The notes under the pieces are model-generated. The model was not told where the DNA came from. It ran no database searches and saw only the letters and a list, made by a program, of their open reading frames with translations. Below, in pieces: positions 41,216 through 49,642 of a stretch of 50,198 nucleotides of DNA. Positions within the stretch are counted from its first letter, which is position 1; every line of letters starts with the position of its first letter. The translations under genes were made by a program, and so were the position numbers. The DNA is from Leisingera sp. JC1. GTDB lineage: Bacteria; Pseudomonadota; Alphaproteobacteria; Rhodobacterales; Rhodobacteraceae. The stretch spans positions 1 to 50,198 of the forward strand of contig NZ_LYUZ01000114.1 in the NCBI RefSeq assembly GCF_001679925.1, read 5' to 3'.

Positions 41216-42229
41216 ATGCTCAAGTCACTCAAATTCGGAAAATCGCTTATTCGCACCGGTGTGGCCGGCGCGCTGGCGATGTCAGTTGCAACGATGGCAT
41301 CGGCTTCAGACATGCGGCTGAAGTTTGCCGGCACCTTTCCGGTGGATCATCCGGGCACCAAGATGATGGAGCAGATCAAGACGGATATCGAAGCCGCCGA
41401 CGTCGGCCTTAAGATATCGCTGTTCCCGGCCAACCAGCTAGGCTCCGGCGAAGCGCTGATGGAAGACACCATCCGCGGCAACATCGATTTCACAGCGGCC
41501 TTCATCTACAGCCACAAAGACCCGCGGCTGGAATTCCTGTCGATGCCGTTCCTCGTCAACAACTTCGACGAGATGGACAGCATCATGCGCAACATGGACA
41601 GCCCTTTTAACCAGATCCTGCAGGAACGCCTGAACGAGTTGGGCCTGCGACTGCTGGCAAACAATCCCGAAGGCTTTACCGGCATCGTTGCCAACAAGAA
41701 GCCGGAGAACTGGAATGTCCTGGGTGCCAAGGACATGAATATCCGCGTCTGGTCCTCGCCTGTGGTGAAGGACATGGTTGAAGGCCTGGGTTTCCAGGCG
41801 ACCACAATGGCTTGGGGTGACATCTTCCCGGCGTTGCAATCGGGCATCGTGGACGGCGCAATCTGCTGCACCAAATCGGCAACCTACACGATCTTTGCGC
41901 AGTCTGACGTTGGCAAATACTATGTCCAGTACAACTCGGTCTCCGAGCTGACCTCCTACTACGCGTCGGAAAAGACCTGGGCAAAGCTGAGCGAAGAACA
42001 GCGCGCGGCGGTACAGGCGGCCTTCACCAAAGCTTCGGATGACTTCTTTGCCTACAACCGCGAAAACGATGCCAAATTCGGTGAGCTGCTGCAGGAGAAG
42101 GGCTATGAAATCCTGGCTTTGAACGACGAAGAACAGGCCGAGATGGCTTCTTGGGTGCGTGAGAATATCTGGCCGACCATGGCCGATACCATCGGGCAAG
42201 ACACCCTGGACCGTTTGACAGCAGATTGA
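41216..42229 (+). CDS. TRAP transporter solute-binding protein (DctP family)
   Basis: This 337-residue periplasmic receptor of a DctP-type TRAP importer has a signal peptide (about 1-31, ending MASASDM). Family features include FAGTFPVDHPGTKMMEQIKT, LFPANQLGSGEALMEDTIRG and the central Arg-containing strand AKDMNIRVWSSPV, where Arg normally binds a carboxylate. TRAP substrates are therefore likely organic acids or acid derivatives. AGGGAGG precedes the ATG. The permease genes follow after a strong hairpin terminator, which would make the receptor more abundant than the membrane parts. Confidence 0.93.
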   Translation: MLKSLKFGKSLIRTGVAGALAMSVATMASASDMRLKFAGTFPVDHPGTKMMEQIKTDIEAADVGLKISLFPANQLGSGEALMEDTIRGNIDFTAAFIYSHKDPRLEFLSMPFLVNNFDEMDSIMRNMDSPFNQILQERLNELGLRLLANNPEGFTGIVANKKPENWNVLGAKDMNIRVWSSPVVKDMVEGLGFQATTMAWGDIFPALQSGIVDGAICCTKSATYTIFAQSDVGKYYVQYNSVSELTSYYASEKTWAKLSEEQRAAVQAAFTKASDDFFAYNRENDAKFGELLQEKGYEILALNDEEQAEMASWVRENIWPTMADTIGQDTLDRLTAD

Positions 42230-42238
42230 GCAGACGAA

Positions 42239-42267
42239 GGCCGGCAGCGCTGAGCGCCGGCCTTTTT
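42239..42267 (+). terminator. Intrinsic terminator/attenuator between DctP and DctQ genes
   Basis: GGCCGGC (42239-42245) pairs with GCCGGCC (42256-42262), followed at once by TTTTT. It lies 10 nt after the DctP stop and 22 nt before the DctQ start. Partial read-through would give high binding protein and low permease. Confidence 0.8.
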
Positions 42268-42288
42268 CAGTTTCGGGAGGGAGGCCAG

Positions 42289-42846
42289 ATGACTGAACTA
42301 GTGGAAAGGCTGCCAGAAAGCGCCGCCAAACCTTTGCGCGCTATTTTGAAATTCATGCGCCTGTTTGTGGCCGCAGGCGGGCTTTTGATGGCTGTCACCT
42401 TTTTTGTGGTGGTGATTATCCGTTACGGATTTGCCGGCAACCTCTTTGCTTATGAGGAATGGCTACTGGCGATCAGCTTCTGGACTTTCTTCTTTGGCGC
42501 CGCATTGGCAGGGGAGCGCAAGTCCCACATCAACGCCGATATTCTGGGCGTGGTTCTGGGAGACGGCAAATTGGCCTGGTGGCGCGGTTCTGTCGTCTAT
42601 CTGATCGAGATCGTGATCGGTGCCTATATCGTGTATTGGTGCTATCTGGCGGTAGAAAGCGAGATCCTGGCTTATCCGCTTTGGGAACGCACGACGGCGT
42701 TGAAAATCCCTGCCATCTTCCCGCGCGCTGCAATCATGACTGGCTTTGCCCTCATGACCATCTTCAACGGCATCTACTTTGTGCTGCATCTCATTGATGG
42801 ACCAAGCGCCTATCACACGCCCCACCCTGAGGAGGAAGACGCATGA
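42289..42846 (+). CDS. TRAP transporter small permease (DctQ family)
   Basis: This 185-residue inner-membrane subunit has four helices: about 27-50 (FVAAGGLLMAVTFFVVVIIR), 60-78, 100-122 and 143-165. The loop AGERKSHINADIL after helix 2 is typical of DctQ. It pairs with the large permease, whose gene overlaps its stop by ATGA (42843-42846). GGGAGGGAGG precedes the ATG at 42289. Confidence 0.92.
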   Translation: MTELVERLPESAAKPLRAILKFMRLFVAAGGLLMAVTFFVVVIIRYGFAGNLFAYEEWLLAISFWTFFFGAALAGERKSHINADILGVVLGDGKLAWWRGSVVYLIEIVIGAYIVYWCYLAVESEILAYPLWERTTALKIPAIFPRAAIMTGFALMTIFNGIYFVLHLIDGPSAYHTPHPEEEDA

Positions 42847-44135
42847 TCATCTTTGGCAGCATAGTCATCATCTGCAGCCTGCTTCTGCTTGGCGTCAGCG
42901 TCTATATCGCCTTTGGTGCGGTTCTCTTGTTCCTTGCCCTAAGCGGCGGCCACGACATCACCGGCTACCTGCCAGCGGGCTACTGGAAGATGAACACCTT
43001 GGTATTGCTGGCGATTCCGCTGTTCATGATTTCTGGCGCGATCATGGAAAAGGGAAAAATTGCTGCCCCGCTAGTGGCTCTGGCTGAACTGTTCATCGGC
43101 CATATCAAGGGCGGCCTGTCGGCTGCTGCCGTTGTCGCAAGCGGCGTGTTCGGATCCATCTCCGGCAGTGCCAACGCCACACTCACCTGCATCGGCGGCA
43201 TCATGATGCCGCATCTACGCAAGGCGAATTACCCCGATGGCCTGTCGGCTGCGCTGATTGTCAGCGCCAGCCCGCTGGGCTTGCTGATCCCTCCCAGCTC
43301 TTCACATATCCTCTACGCCTGGGTGGCGCAGCAATCGGTTCTGAAAGCTTTCCTGTCGACGGTTTTCCCCGGGATCATTCTGATTGTGCTGCTGATAGCC
43401 ACCAACCAGTTTGCACTGCGCAAATACAAGGACATCAAGACAACCGTGAAACCGGTTGAATTTGCGCCGCAGTTCAAGTTGCAAACCCGGCAGGCAATGC
43501 CGGCACTTCTGATGCCGCTGATTATTCTTGGCGGGATCTATGGCGGGATCATGACACCGACCGAGGCGGCAGGCGTGGCAGTGGTCTATTCGATCCCGAT
43601 TGCGATTTATGTCTACCGCGGCCTTACCTGGCGCGGGCTGATGGAGACCTTGACCGGTGCGGGGATCACCATCGGTGTGGTGATGACGATGATCTTCATG
43701 GTGCTGATCGTCTCGCGGTTCCTGATTTTCGAGGACATTCCCAACATTGCACGGGATCTGGTGTATTCGGTCTCGGACAGCCCGGTGGTGATCCTGCTGA
43801 TGGTCAACCTGGTGATGATCCTTATCGGGATGCTGATGGACGATATCTCGGGGCTTCTGCTAGCAACGCCCCTTTTGCTGCCAATCGTGCGTGATGTCGG
43901 GGTTGATCCGATCCATTTCGCCGCAATCCTGGGCGTGAATTTGGGAATGGCCAATGTCACCCCGCCCACGGCCCCATTGCTGTATCTGGGTGCGCAGGTG
44001 ACCGAAACGCCGGTTGGCAAAATGCTTGGCCCGACAATGCTGTTCATCTTCTGTGCCTGGCTGCCGACATTGGCCCTAACCACCTTTGTCCCTCAGCTGT
44101 CTCTGTGGCTGCCGGAAATGCTCCTGAGCCACTAA
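42843..44135 (+). CDS. TRAP transporter large permease (DctM family)
   Basis: This 430-residue transport subunit has about 12 helices. Conserved stretches include MNTLVLLAIPLFMISGAIME, VVASGVFGSISGSANATLTC, LIPPSSSHILYAW, GGIMTPTEAAGVAVVYS, and FAAILGVNLGMANVTPPTAP near the C-terminus. Length is standard. It is the last gene of the DctPQM unit; a long hairpin follows. Confidence 0.93.
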   Translation: MIIFGSIVIICSLLLLGVSVYIAFGAVLLFLALSGGHDITGYLPAGYWKMNTLVLLAIPLFMISGAIMEKGKIAAPLVALAELFIGHIKGGLSAAAVVASGVFGSISGSANATLTCIGGIMMPHLRKANYPDGLSAALIVSASPLGLLIPPSSSHILYAWVAQQSVLKAFLSTVFPGIILIVLLIATNQFALRKYKDIKTTVKPVEFAPQFKLQTRQAMPALLMPLIILGGIYGGIMTPTEAAGVAVVYSIPIAIYVYRGLTWRGLMETLTGAGITIGVVMTMIFMVLIVSRFLIFEDIPNIARDLVYSVSDSPVVILLMVNLVMILIGMLMDDISGLLLATPLLLPIVRDVGVDPIHFAAILGVNLGMANVTPPTAPLLYLGAQVTETPVGKMLGPTMLFIFCAWLPTLALTTFVPQLSLWLPEMLLSH

Positions 44136-44140
44136 GACCA

Positions 44141-44176
44141 ATCCGGGCAGTGCGTTCTCCCCCGTGCTGCCCGGAT
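44141..44176 (+). terminator. Long hairpin after the DctM gene
   Basis: ATCCGGGCAG (44141-44150) and CTGCCCGGAT (44167-44176) form a perfect 10-bp stem, extendable by four more pairs with two G-T wobbles. No T run follows, so termination efficiency is uncertain. Confidence 0.6.
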
Positions 44177-44197
44177 CCGAAATCTACGGCCTCAAAG

Positions 44198-44211
44198 ATT
44201 GCAAATGCAAT
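44198..44211. promoter_or_regulatory. Small palindrome before the first RpiR gene
   Basis: ATTGCAAATGCAAT is a perfect 6-bp inverted repeat with AA centre, 67 nt before the RpiR start codon and next to another TTGCA at 44217. TTGCAA half-sites also end the inverted repeat at 41057-41085 and occur at 46963. It may be this regulator's own operator; this is weaker evidence than for the GAAC palindrome. Confidence 0.4.
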
Positions 44212-44277
44212 TTCAGTTGCACCGGGATGTGGCGAATGATCAAAATGGCGCTCTGCAAAACCGGCAGGGAGACAAAC

Positions 44278-45186
44278 ATGCCTCAGGAGAAGCCAGCGGA
44301 CATGAACGCTTATCTCGCTGTTAACGAGAAGCTGAAGGAGCTGTTCCCGCAGCTCCCGCGGGCATTGAAGGTCGCCGCAACCTATATGATCGAGCATCCG
44401 GGCGATATTGCGACGCTGTCGATGCGGCAGGTGGCGGCAAATGCGGGGGTTTCGCTGCCGAACTTCGCGCGCCTGGCCAAAGCCCTGGGGTATGAAACAT
44501 ACAGCGATCTTCGCGAAGTTTACCGCAAGCAGGTTCAGCAGAATGATATCAGTGAATATCATTTGCGCGCGGAGAACTTGCAAAAAACCGGTGGCGACCA
44601 AGCCACGCGGGAAATCTGGGAAAACTTCAGATCGTCAACCATAGGCAATCTGACGGCAATATTTGACTCGATTGACCCAGACTACTTTGCCGGTGTTGCC
44701 AAGGCCCTGAACGACAGCCACCAGATATACGTCGTTGGGATGCAGGCATCAGCGGGGTTTTCAAGCTATGCGCATTACATCGGCGGTATGGCGAGCGGCA
44801 AGTTCCGTCTCGTTCGGGGTGAAGGCGGTGTTTTTGGCGACCCCATTGCCGATATGGGCGCCAATGATGCCATGATTGTAATCAGCCAGCAGCCTTGCGC
44901 GCGCGCTTCGATCGAACTGGCTGTCATCGCGCGTGAGCGCGGCGCCAGCGTCATAGCAATAACTGACAGCCCGGCATCGCCTATCGCGCTCGAAGCCGAC
45001 TTCGTGCTCTTGGGGCCGAACCGCAGCCCGCTGTTCTTTGAATCCTATTTGGGGACGACCGCTTTGATCGAAGCGCTAATCGGGTTCTTCACGATTGGCC
45101 AGTCGAGCCGCACGGTGGAACGGATGGAACGGATCGAGGCGGACCGGCTGCGCCTGAACGAATACTGGAAAGACAAGAAAGCATGA
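44278..45186 (+). CDS. MurR/RpiR-family transcriptional regulator 1
   Basis: This 302-residue regulator has an N-terminal HTH_6 domain (about 10-85: LPRALKVAATYMIEHPGDIA, then RQVAANAGVSLPNFARLAKA) and a C-terminal SIS domain (about 130-265: IYVVGMQASAGFSSYAHYIG, MIVISQQPCARASIELAVIA) that senses a phosphorylated or acidic metabolite. The ATG at 44278 has GGGAG 7 nt upstream; an earlier start adds an unlike extension. The amidohydrolase gene begins 4 nt after its stop, so both are co-transcribed. It is similar in domain order, but not close in sequence, to the regulator at 46035. Confidence 0.9.
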   Translation: MPQEKPADMNAYLAVNEKLKELFPQLPRALKVAATYMIEHPGDIATLSMRQVAANAGVSLPNFARLAKALGYETYSDLREVYRKQVQQNDISEYHLRAENLQKTGGDQATREIWENFRSSTIGNLTAIFDSIDPDYFAGVAKALNDSHQIYVVGMQASAGFSSYAHYIGGMASGKFRLVRGEGGVFGDPIADMGANDAMIVISQQPCARASIELAVIARERGASVIAITDSPASPIALEADFVLLGPNRSPLFFESYLGTTALIEALIGFFTIGQSSRTVERMERIEADRLRLNEYWKDKKA

Positions 45187-45189
45187 GTC

Positions 45190-46038
45190 ATGACCGCCAA
45201 TGAAACCCTGACCCTTCTGGCCTGCCAGATCAGCATTCCGCCTATGACGACCGCTACGCAGCGCGATGCGCATTTACAGGCCTCGGCGGCCAAAGTGCGC
45301 GCGCAGCTGGCTGCGGCTGAGGGCAGGGCCGATCTGGTGGTGCTGCCGGAACTGTCAAGCATCGATTACTCTCGTGACACCTTTGCCCGGCTGGGCGAGA
45401 TTGCCGAGCCGCTGGATGGCGCCTCATTCCAGACCTGGCGGCAGGTTGCAAAGGATTTTGGGGTGCATATTTCCTATAGCTTTGCGCGAACTGGAGAGGG
45501 TGGCCCCTTTATTTGCATCGGCGTCGTTGGGCCTGATGGCGGGTTGGTCGGCCACTACGACAAGCTGCACTTGGCACAGTACGGCGCATCAATGGAGAAG
45601 GAGTACTTCAACCGCGGACGCCATTTGTTTGTGTTCGAGGTCAACGGTTTCCGTCTGGCTCCGATCATTTGCTACGACATCCGCATCCCCGAGTTGACCC
45701 GCACTCTGGTGGTGGATCACGGAGTGGACGCAATCCTGCATTGCGGTGCTTATTACCGCGATGAAAGTTTTCACACCTGGCACCCGTTTGCGATTGCACG
45801 GGCGCTGGAAAACCAGGTGTTCTTCCTGTCGCTGAATCGAGCCGGTACGGCCTATGGCAAATCGCTGTTCTGCCTGCCTTGGCAGGATGAAAATACTCTG
45901 CCAGTGGAATTTGCTGAAACTGCCGAGGAGTTCCGCCTCATCACGCTGGACCGGGAGACCCAAGCCAAGGCACGGAGGGATTACACGTTCCTCAAGGACC
46001 GGCTGGACGACTACCGGATCCACGTTCTTTTGGCCTAG
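45190..46038 (+). CDS. Carbon-nitrogen hydrolase (nitrilase superfamily)
   Basis: This 282-residue cytoplasmic amidase-type hydrolase has a complete catalytic triad: Glu54 (VLPELSSIDY), Lys125 (GHYDKLHLAQYG) and Cys161 (PIICYDIRIPELTR). It should cleave an amide, nitrile or N-carbamoyl bond of a small molecule. The sequence around Cys (CYDIRIPE) resembles omega-amidase and deaminated-glutathione amidase-like members. It follows regulator 1 by 4 nt. Its TAG stop shares CTAG with the convergent regulator 2, so the genes overlap tail to tail by 4 bp. Confidence 0.9.
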   Translation: MTANETLTLLACQISIPPMTTATQRDAHLQASAAKVRAQLAAAEGRADLVVLPELSSIDYSRDTFARLGEIAEPLDGASFQTWRQVAKDFGVHISYSFARTGEGGPFICIGVVGPDGGLVGHYDKLHLAQYGASMEKEYFNRGRHLFVFEVNGFRLAPIICYDIRIPELTRTLVVDHGVDAILHCGAYYRDESFHTWHPFAIARALENQVFFLSLNRAGTAYGKSLFCLPWQDENTLPVEFAETAEEFRLITLDRETQAKARRDYTFLKDRLDDYRIHVLLA

Positions 46039-46934
46039 TCCCGAATGCGGGGGATGCGGGCGGCCTTGTAGTAGGCGCCGGTGTCCTCGCGGGTGGCCTC
46101 GTAGTCAGCGATCCGCCGCTGAGCTTCTTCGCCGCCAAGCGCAACCAGGTGGCCGAGGAGACACTCAAGCACCGCCATCGCGCCGCCGTAGCAACCGAAA
46201 TAGTGGTGAGACTGGGTGGTGACCGGGAACACCACATCGGGGTCGATTTGCGGCGCGATCACCTCGCTGTCGGAGATGACGATCAGCCGGGTTCCCTTGC
46301 GCCGGGCATAGCGCAGGGACTGGATGGTTTCCGCGGAGTAAGGGGCAAAGGTTATGGCAACCAGGCAATCACGTTCGTCAGCCCCGAACAGTTCGTCCAC
46401 AGCAGAGCCCATGTGACGCGGAATCAGCTGCAGGCCAGGCAGAGCCATGCGGCCGACGTAATGAAAATAATAGGCCATCGCATAGCTGGAGCGAGTGGCG
46501 GTCACATAGCAATTGCGCGCTTCGGTCAGGCAACGCAGGGCGTCCCCGATCCGCTCCTGCGTCATCATCCGTAGCGAACGGGAGACGATGTTCACCTCGT
46601 TGCGGGCCAGTTGCGCCTGAGTGCGGGCCAGATTGTCGCCATTGTCCAATTGGGCGATCCAGTCCACGCCCATCAGATCCTCGCGTTCGGTTACCAAGGC
46701 GTGGCGGAAGGGGTCGCGGAACGGCTCGAACCCATCAAACCCCATCTTCTGCGCCATCCGCACCAGCGAGTTTGGGCTAACGCCAATTTTCTCCGCTGAG
46801 ACCCGGATCGGGTCCATGCCGAAATCTCCGGGGTTATCGATAATATATTTTGCGATCACTTTCAGGCGCGGCGGCAAGTCGGCGATGGCACTCTTGAGCT
46901 GCGTGAGAAGGCGGGTTTTGCGGTTCCTGTCCAT
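46035..46934 (-). CDS. MurR/RpiR-family transcriptional regulator 2
   Basis: This 299-residue regulator has an N-terminal HTH_6 domain (LPPRLKVIAKYIIDNPGDFG, then AEKIGVSPNSLVRMAQKMGF) and a C-terminal SIS domain (CYVTATRSSYAMAYYFHYVG, CLVAITFAPYSAETIQSLRY, VFPVTTQSHHYFGCYGGAMA). The start codon is only 7 nt from a 20-bp palindrome and has no ribosome binding site. Binding there would block its own transcription, and the mRNA may be nearly leaderless. The matching palindrome at 40989-41004 makes it the best candidate to control the crotonase and DctPQM operons too. Confidence 0.9.
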   Translation of the reverse strand: MDRNRKTRLLTQLKSAIADLPPRLKVIAKYIIDNPGDFGMDPIRVSAEKIGVSPNSLVRMAQKMGFDGFEPFRDPFRHALVTEREDLMGVDWIAQLDNGDNLARTQAQLARNEVNIVSRSLRMMTQERIGDALRCLTEARNCYVTATRSSYAMAYYFHYVGRMALPGLQLIPRHMGSAVDELFGADERDCLVAITFAPYSAETIQSLRYARRKGTRLIVISDSEVIAPQIDPDVVFPVTTQSHHYFGCYGGAMAVLECLLGHLVALGGEEAQRRIADYEATREDTGAYYKAARIPRIRD

Positions 46935-46940
46935 GCTGCA

Positions 46941-46960
46941 TTAAGAACGAATGTTCTTAA
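46941..46960. promoter_or_regulatory. Palindromic operator, copy B (probable RpiR site)
   Basis: TTAAGAACGAATGTTCTTAA is a perfect 8-bp inverted repeat around GAAT, between the RpiR gene (start 46934) and the FAD oxidoreductase (start 47030). It matches copy A at 18 of 20 positions. Confidence 0.78.
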
Positions 46961-47029
46961 ACTTGCAATTTGAAAACGCTTCATAAGTGCGCAATTTGGT
47001 CCAAAGCTGACCACAATAGAGATAAGCCC

Positions 47030-49414
47030 ATGTCCCTTCCTTCCCACGCTTCGGTCGTTGTTATCGGCGGCGGCATTATGGGGTGTTCGACCCTGTACCA
47101 CCTGGCCCGGATGGGGGTGGGTGACGCAATCCTGCTGGAGCGCAACAAGCTGACCAGCGGCACCACCTGGCATTCGGCTGCGCAAGTGCGGGCGCTGCGG
47201 CACTCGCAGAACCTGACACGGATGATCCAGTATTCGGTCGATTTGTATGCGCGCCTGGAACAGGAGACGGGTCAATCGGTTGGCTGGATCCAGAAGGGCA
47301 GTCTCTCTATCGCGACCAATCCCGACCGCCTGACCCACATCAAGCGGCAAGAGGCATTGGCCCGGGCTTATGGTGTGCGCGCCCAGTCGGTGAGTGCAGG
47401 AGAAGCCAAGGAACGCTGGCCGCTGATGAATGCGGAAGACGTGATCGGCGCAGTCTGGTCGCCGGATGACGGGCGGGTGTCGCCCTCGGATGTCTGCGCG
47501 GCGCTGGTGAAGGCGGCCAAAGGGCTGGGCGCGAAGATTTTCGAGAACACCGGTGTCACCGGCATTTTGACTGAGAACGGCAAGGTTGTGGGGGTTGAGA
47601 CCACCCAAGGCACCGTGATGTGTGATGCGATTGCACTCTGCACCGGCCTGTGGTCGCGGGAAGTTGGCGCCATGGCCGGAGCTGAAGTGCCTGCGCTGGC
47701 CTGCGAGCATTTCTATCTGCTGACCAAGCCGATTGACGGGATCACCGGCAACACGCCGACGCTCAGCGACCACGACAACCACCTTTATATCCGCGATGAC
47801 AGCGGCGGGCTGCTGGTGGGTTGTTTCGAACCGATGGGCAAGCCGATCAAGCCGGGCGTGCTGGACGAGAGCTTTGAATTCGGTCTGCTGCCGGAGGATT
47901 GGGAGCATTTCGAGCCGATGATGATGAATGCGCTGCACCGGCTGCCAGCGCTGGAGACGGCGGAAGTGAAGATGCTGCTGAACGGTCCGGAGAGCTTCAC
48001 GCCTGACGGGATGTTCATGCTGGGAGAAACCGCGGAGACCAAGGGGCTGTTCCTGGGCTGCGGTATGAACTCGGTTGGTCTGGCGTCGGGCGGCGGTGCG
48101 GGTATGAACCTGGCGCATTGCATCGTGCATGGCCACACGGCCTATGACTTGGGGGAGGCAGATGCCAAGCGGTTTGCCCCGGTTTACAACAGCCTGGAGC
48201 ATCTGATGGCGCGCGCGCCGGAGATCCTGGGAACTCATTACGAAATTGCGTATCCGGGGCGGCAGCTCTCAACGGCCCGGGGTTTGCGCGCCTTGCCGCT
48301 GGAGGCTGAGTACAAGGCGGCAGGCGCGCATTTCACCCAAGTCTACGGCTGGGAGCGGCCGCTGTATTTCGGCAAAGCGGGTGAGCCGCGGATGACCTTC
48401 GGCAGACCGGATTGGTTCGGGAATGTGAAGGCCGAGGTGATGGCGGCGCATGAGAAAGCGGCTATTTTCGATGCCTCGCCTTTTGGCAAGATCGAGGTGC
48501 AGGGACCGGATGCCGAAGCCTTCCTGCAAAAGACCTGTGCGTCGAACATGGCCAAGGCGCCGGGCAGCGCAATCTATACTGCGGTGCTGAATGCGCGCGG
48601 CACCTATGAAAGCGACATCACCGCGCACCGGATTGCTGACGACCATTATCGTCTGTTTGTGGGAACCAATGCGATCAAGCGCGATTTTGCCTGGTTCAAG
48701 CGGCACGCCGAGGGTTTTGACGTGACCCTCGCCGACAGTACCAAGGACTATGCGGTGCTGGGCTTGATGGGGCCGGAGGCCTCACGGATCGTCACGGAAT
48801 GCGGAGCGCCGGAGCTGAACGGGCTTGGCTATTTCAAGGTTGGCCCGGCGCATGTGGCGGGCTGTCATGTGCGGGCGGTGCGGATGTCCTATGTGGGTGA
48901 GGCCGGCTGGGAGCTGACCATGAGGGCAGAGAATGCCTCCAAGGTCTATGCCGCACTGACCGCTGCCGGTGCCGTGCCTGCCGGGATGTTTGCACAGACT
49001 TCGATGCGGGTGGAGAAAGGCTTTGCCGCGATGGGGCATGAACTCGACAGCGATACTAGCCCGGTCGAGGCTGGTCTGGACATGCTTGCCTCCAGGAAGA
49101 AGAGCTTCATTGGCTCCGAAGCGCTCGCTGGGCGGCGCAAAACGACCGCGCGCTCGCTGATGACGGTGATCATTGAGGACGAGGATGCGGTGCCGTTGGG
49201 GCATGAGCCGGTCTACGTGGGCGGCAAGATCGTGGGGCACACGACTACTGCCTGTTTCGGCTACCGAGTCGGCAAGCCCATCGCGTTGGCTTATGTCCAT
49301 CTGGACGGCGCGGATGGTGGGCAGGCCGAGGTCGATATTGCCGGCACCCGCTATGCTGCGCACCTGCAATTCGACTGTGCTTTTGACCCCAGCGGCAGCA
49401 GAATGAAAGGGTAA
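47030..49414 (+). CDS. FAD-dependent oxidoreductase with C-terminal GcvT-like domain
   Basis: This 794-residue cytoplasmic enzyme is of the dimethylglycine/sarcosine dehydrogenase type. The N-terminal DAO domain begins with the FAD motif VVVIGGGIMGCSTLYHLARMG and continues to about 370 (CGMNSVGLASGGGAGMNLAH). A linker follows, and the C-terminal half (from about 430) is GcvT/aminomethyltransferase-like (AAIFDASPFGKIEVQGPDAE, LMGPEASRIV, VRMSYVGEAGWEL, YRVGKPIALAYV). Such enzymes demethylate N-methyl amino acids and hand the one-carbon unit to tetrahydrofolate. The true substrate here is open. The ribosome binding site at 47030 is poor. It shares a palindrome with the divergent RpiR gene. Confidence 0.92.
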   Translation: MSLPSHASVVVIGGGIMGCSTLYHLARMGVGDAILLERNKLTSGTTWHSAAQVRALRHSQNLTRMIQYSVDLYARLEQETGQSVGWIQKGSLSIATNPDRLTHIKRQEALARAYGVRAQSVSAGEAKERWPLMNAEDVIGAVWSPDDGRVSPSDVCAALVKAAKGLGAKIFENTGVTGILTENGKVVGVETTQGTVMCDAIALCTGLWSREVGAMAGAEVPALACEHFYLLTKPIDGITGNTPTLSDHDNHLYIRDDSGGLLVGCFEPMGKPIKPGVLDESFEFGLLPEDWEHFEPMMMNALHRLPALETAEVKMLLNGPESFTPDGMFMLGETAETKGLFLGCGMNSVGLASGGGAGMNLAHCIVHGHTAYDLGEADAKRFAPVYNSLEHLMARAPEILGTHYEIAYPGRQLSTARGLRALPLEAEYKAAGAHFTQVYGWERPLYFGKAGEPRMTFGRPDWFGNVKAEVMAAHEKAAIFDASPFGKIEVQGPDAEAFLQKTCASNMAKAPGSAIYTAVLNARGTYESDITAHRIADDHYRLFVGTNAIKRDFAWFKRHAEGFDVTLADSTKDYAVLGLMGPEASRIVTECGAPELNGLGYFKVGPAHVAGCHVRAVRMSYVGEAGWELTMRAENASKVYAALTAAGAVPAGMFAQTSMRVEKGFAAMGHELDSDTSPVEAGLDMLASRKKSFIGSEALAGRRKTTARSLMTVIIEDEDAVPLGHEPVYVGGKIVGHTTTACFGYRVGKPIALAYVHLDGADGGQAEVDIAGTRYAAHLQFDCAFDPSGSRMKG

Positions 49415-49642
49415 AGACCAAATGCCCTGCCTTTCAGGGCTCCCGAGTACACTCAAGCGGTGGGAGATCATACCCGGTACCCGATCCATGCCTGGCGCGG
49501 CTACTGCTATCCCCCACCGCCGCCTGCATTCAAGTCTCGGCGGGTACACGCCGCGGGAATATCATCAACGGTCAAGAGGACCAAATCCTGAACAGATCTA
49601 ACTGAAAAACTCGGTCTCTCAAGGGAGCACGTCACACTTGAT
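49415..49642. other. Non-coding stretch after the FAD oxidoreductase
   Basis: There is no recognisable gene. GCCCT (49424-49428) and AGGGC (49436-49440) could form a short hairpin but no T run follows. Confidence 0.45.

Noticed and set aside
46862-48238. A 458-codon minus-strand frame over the FAD oxidoreductase
   Set aside because: The plus-strand gene has a FAD motif and full domain structure; the minus frame is an Arg/His-rich shadow.
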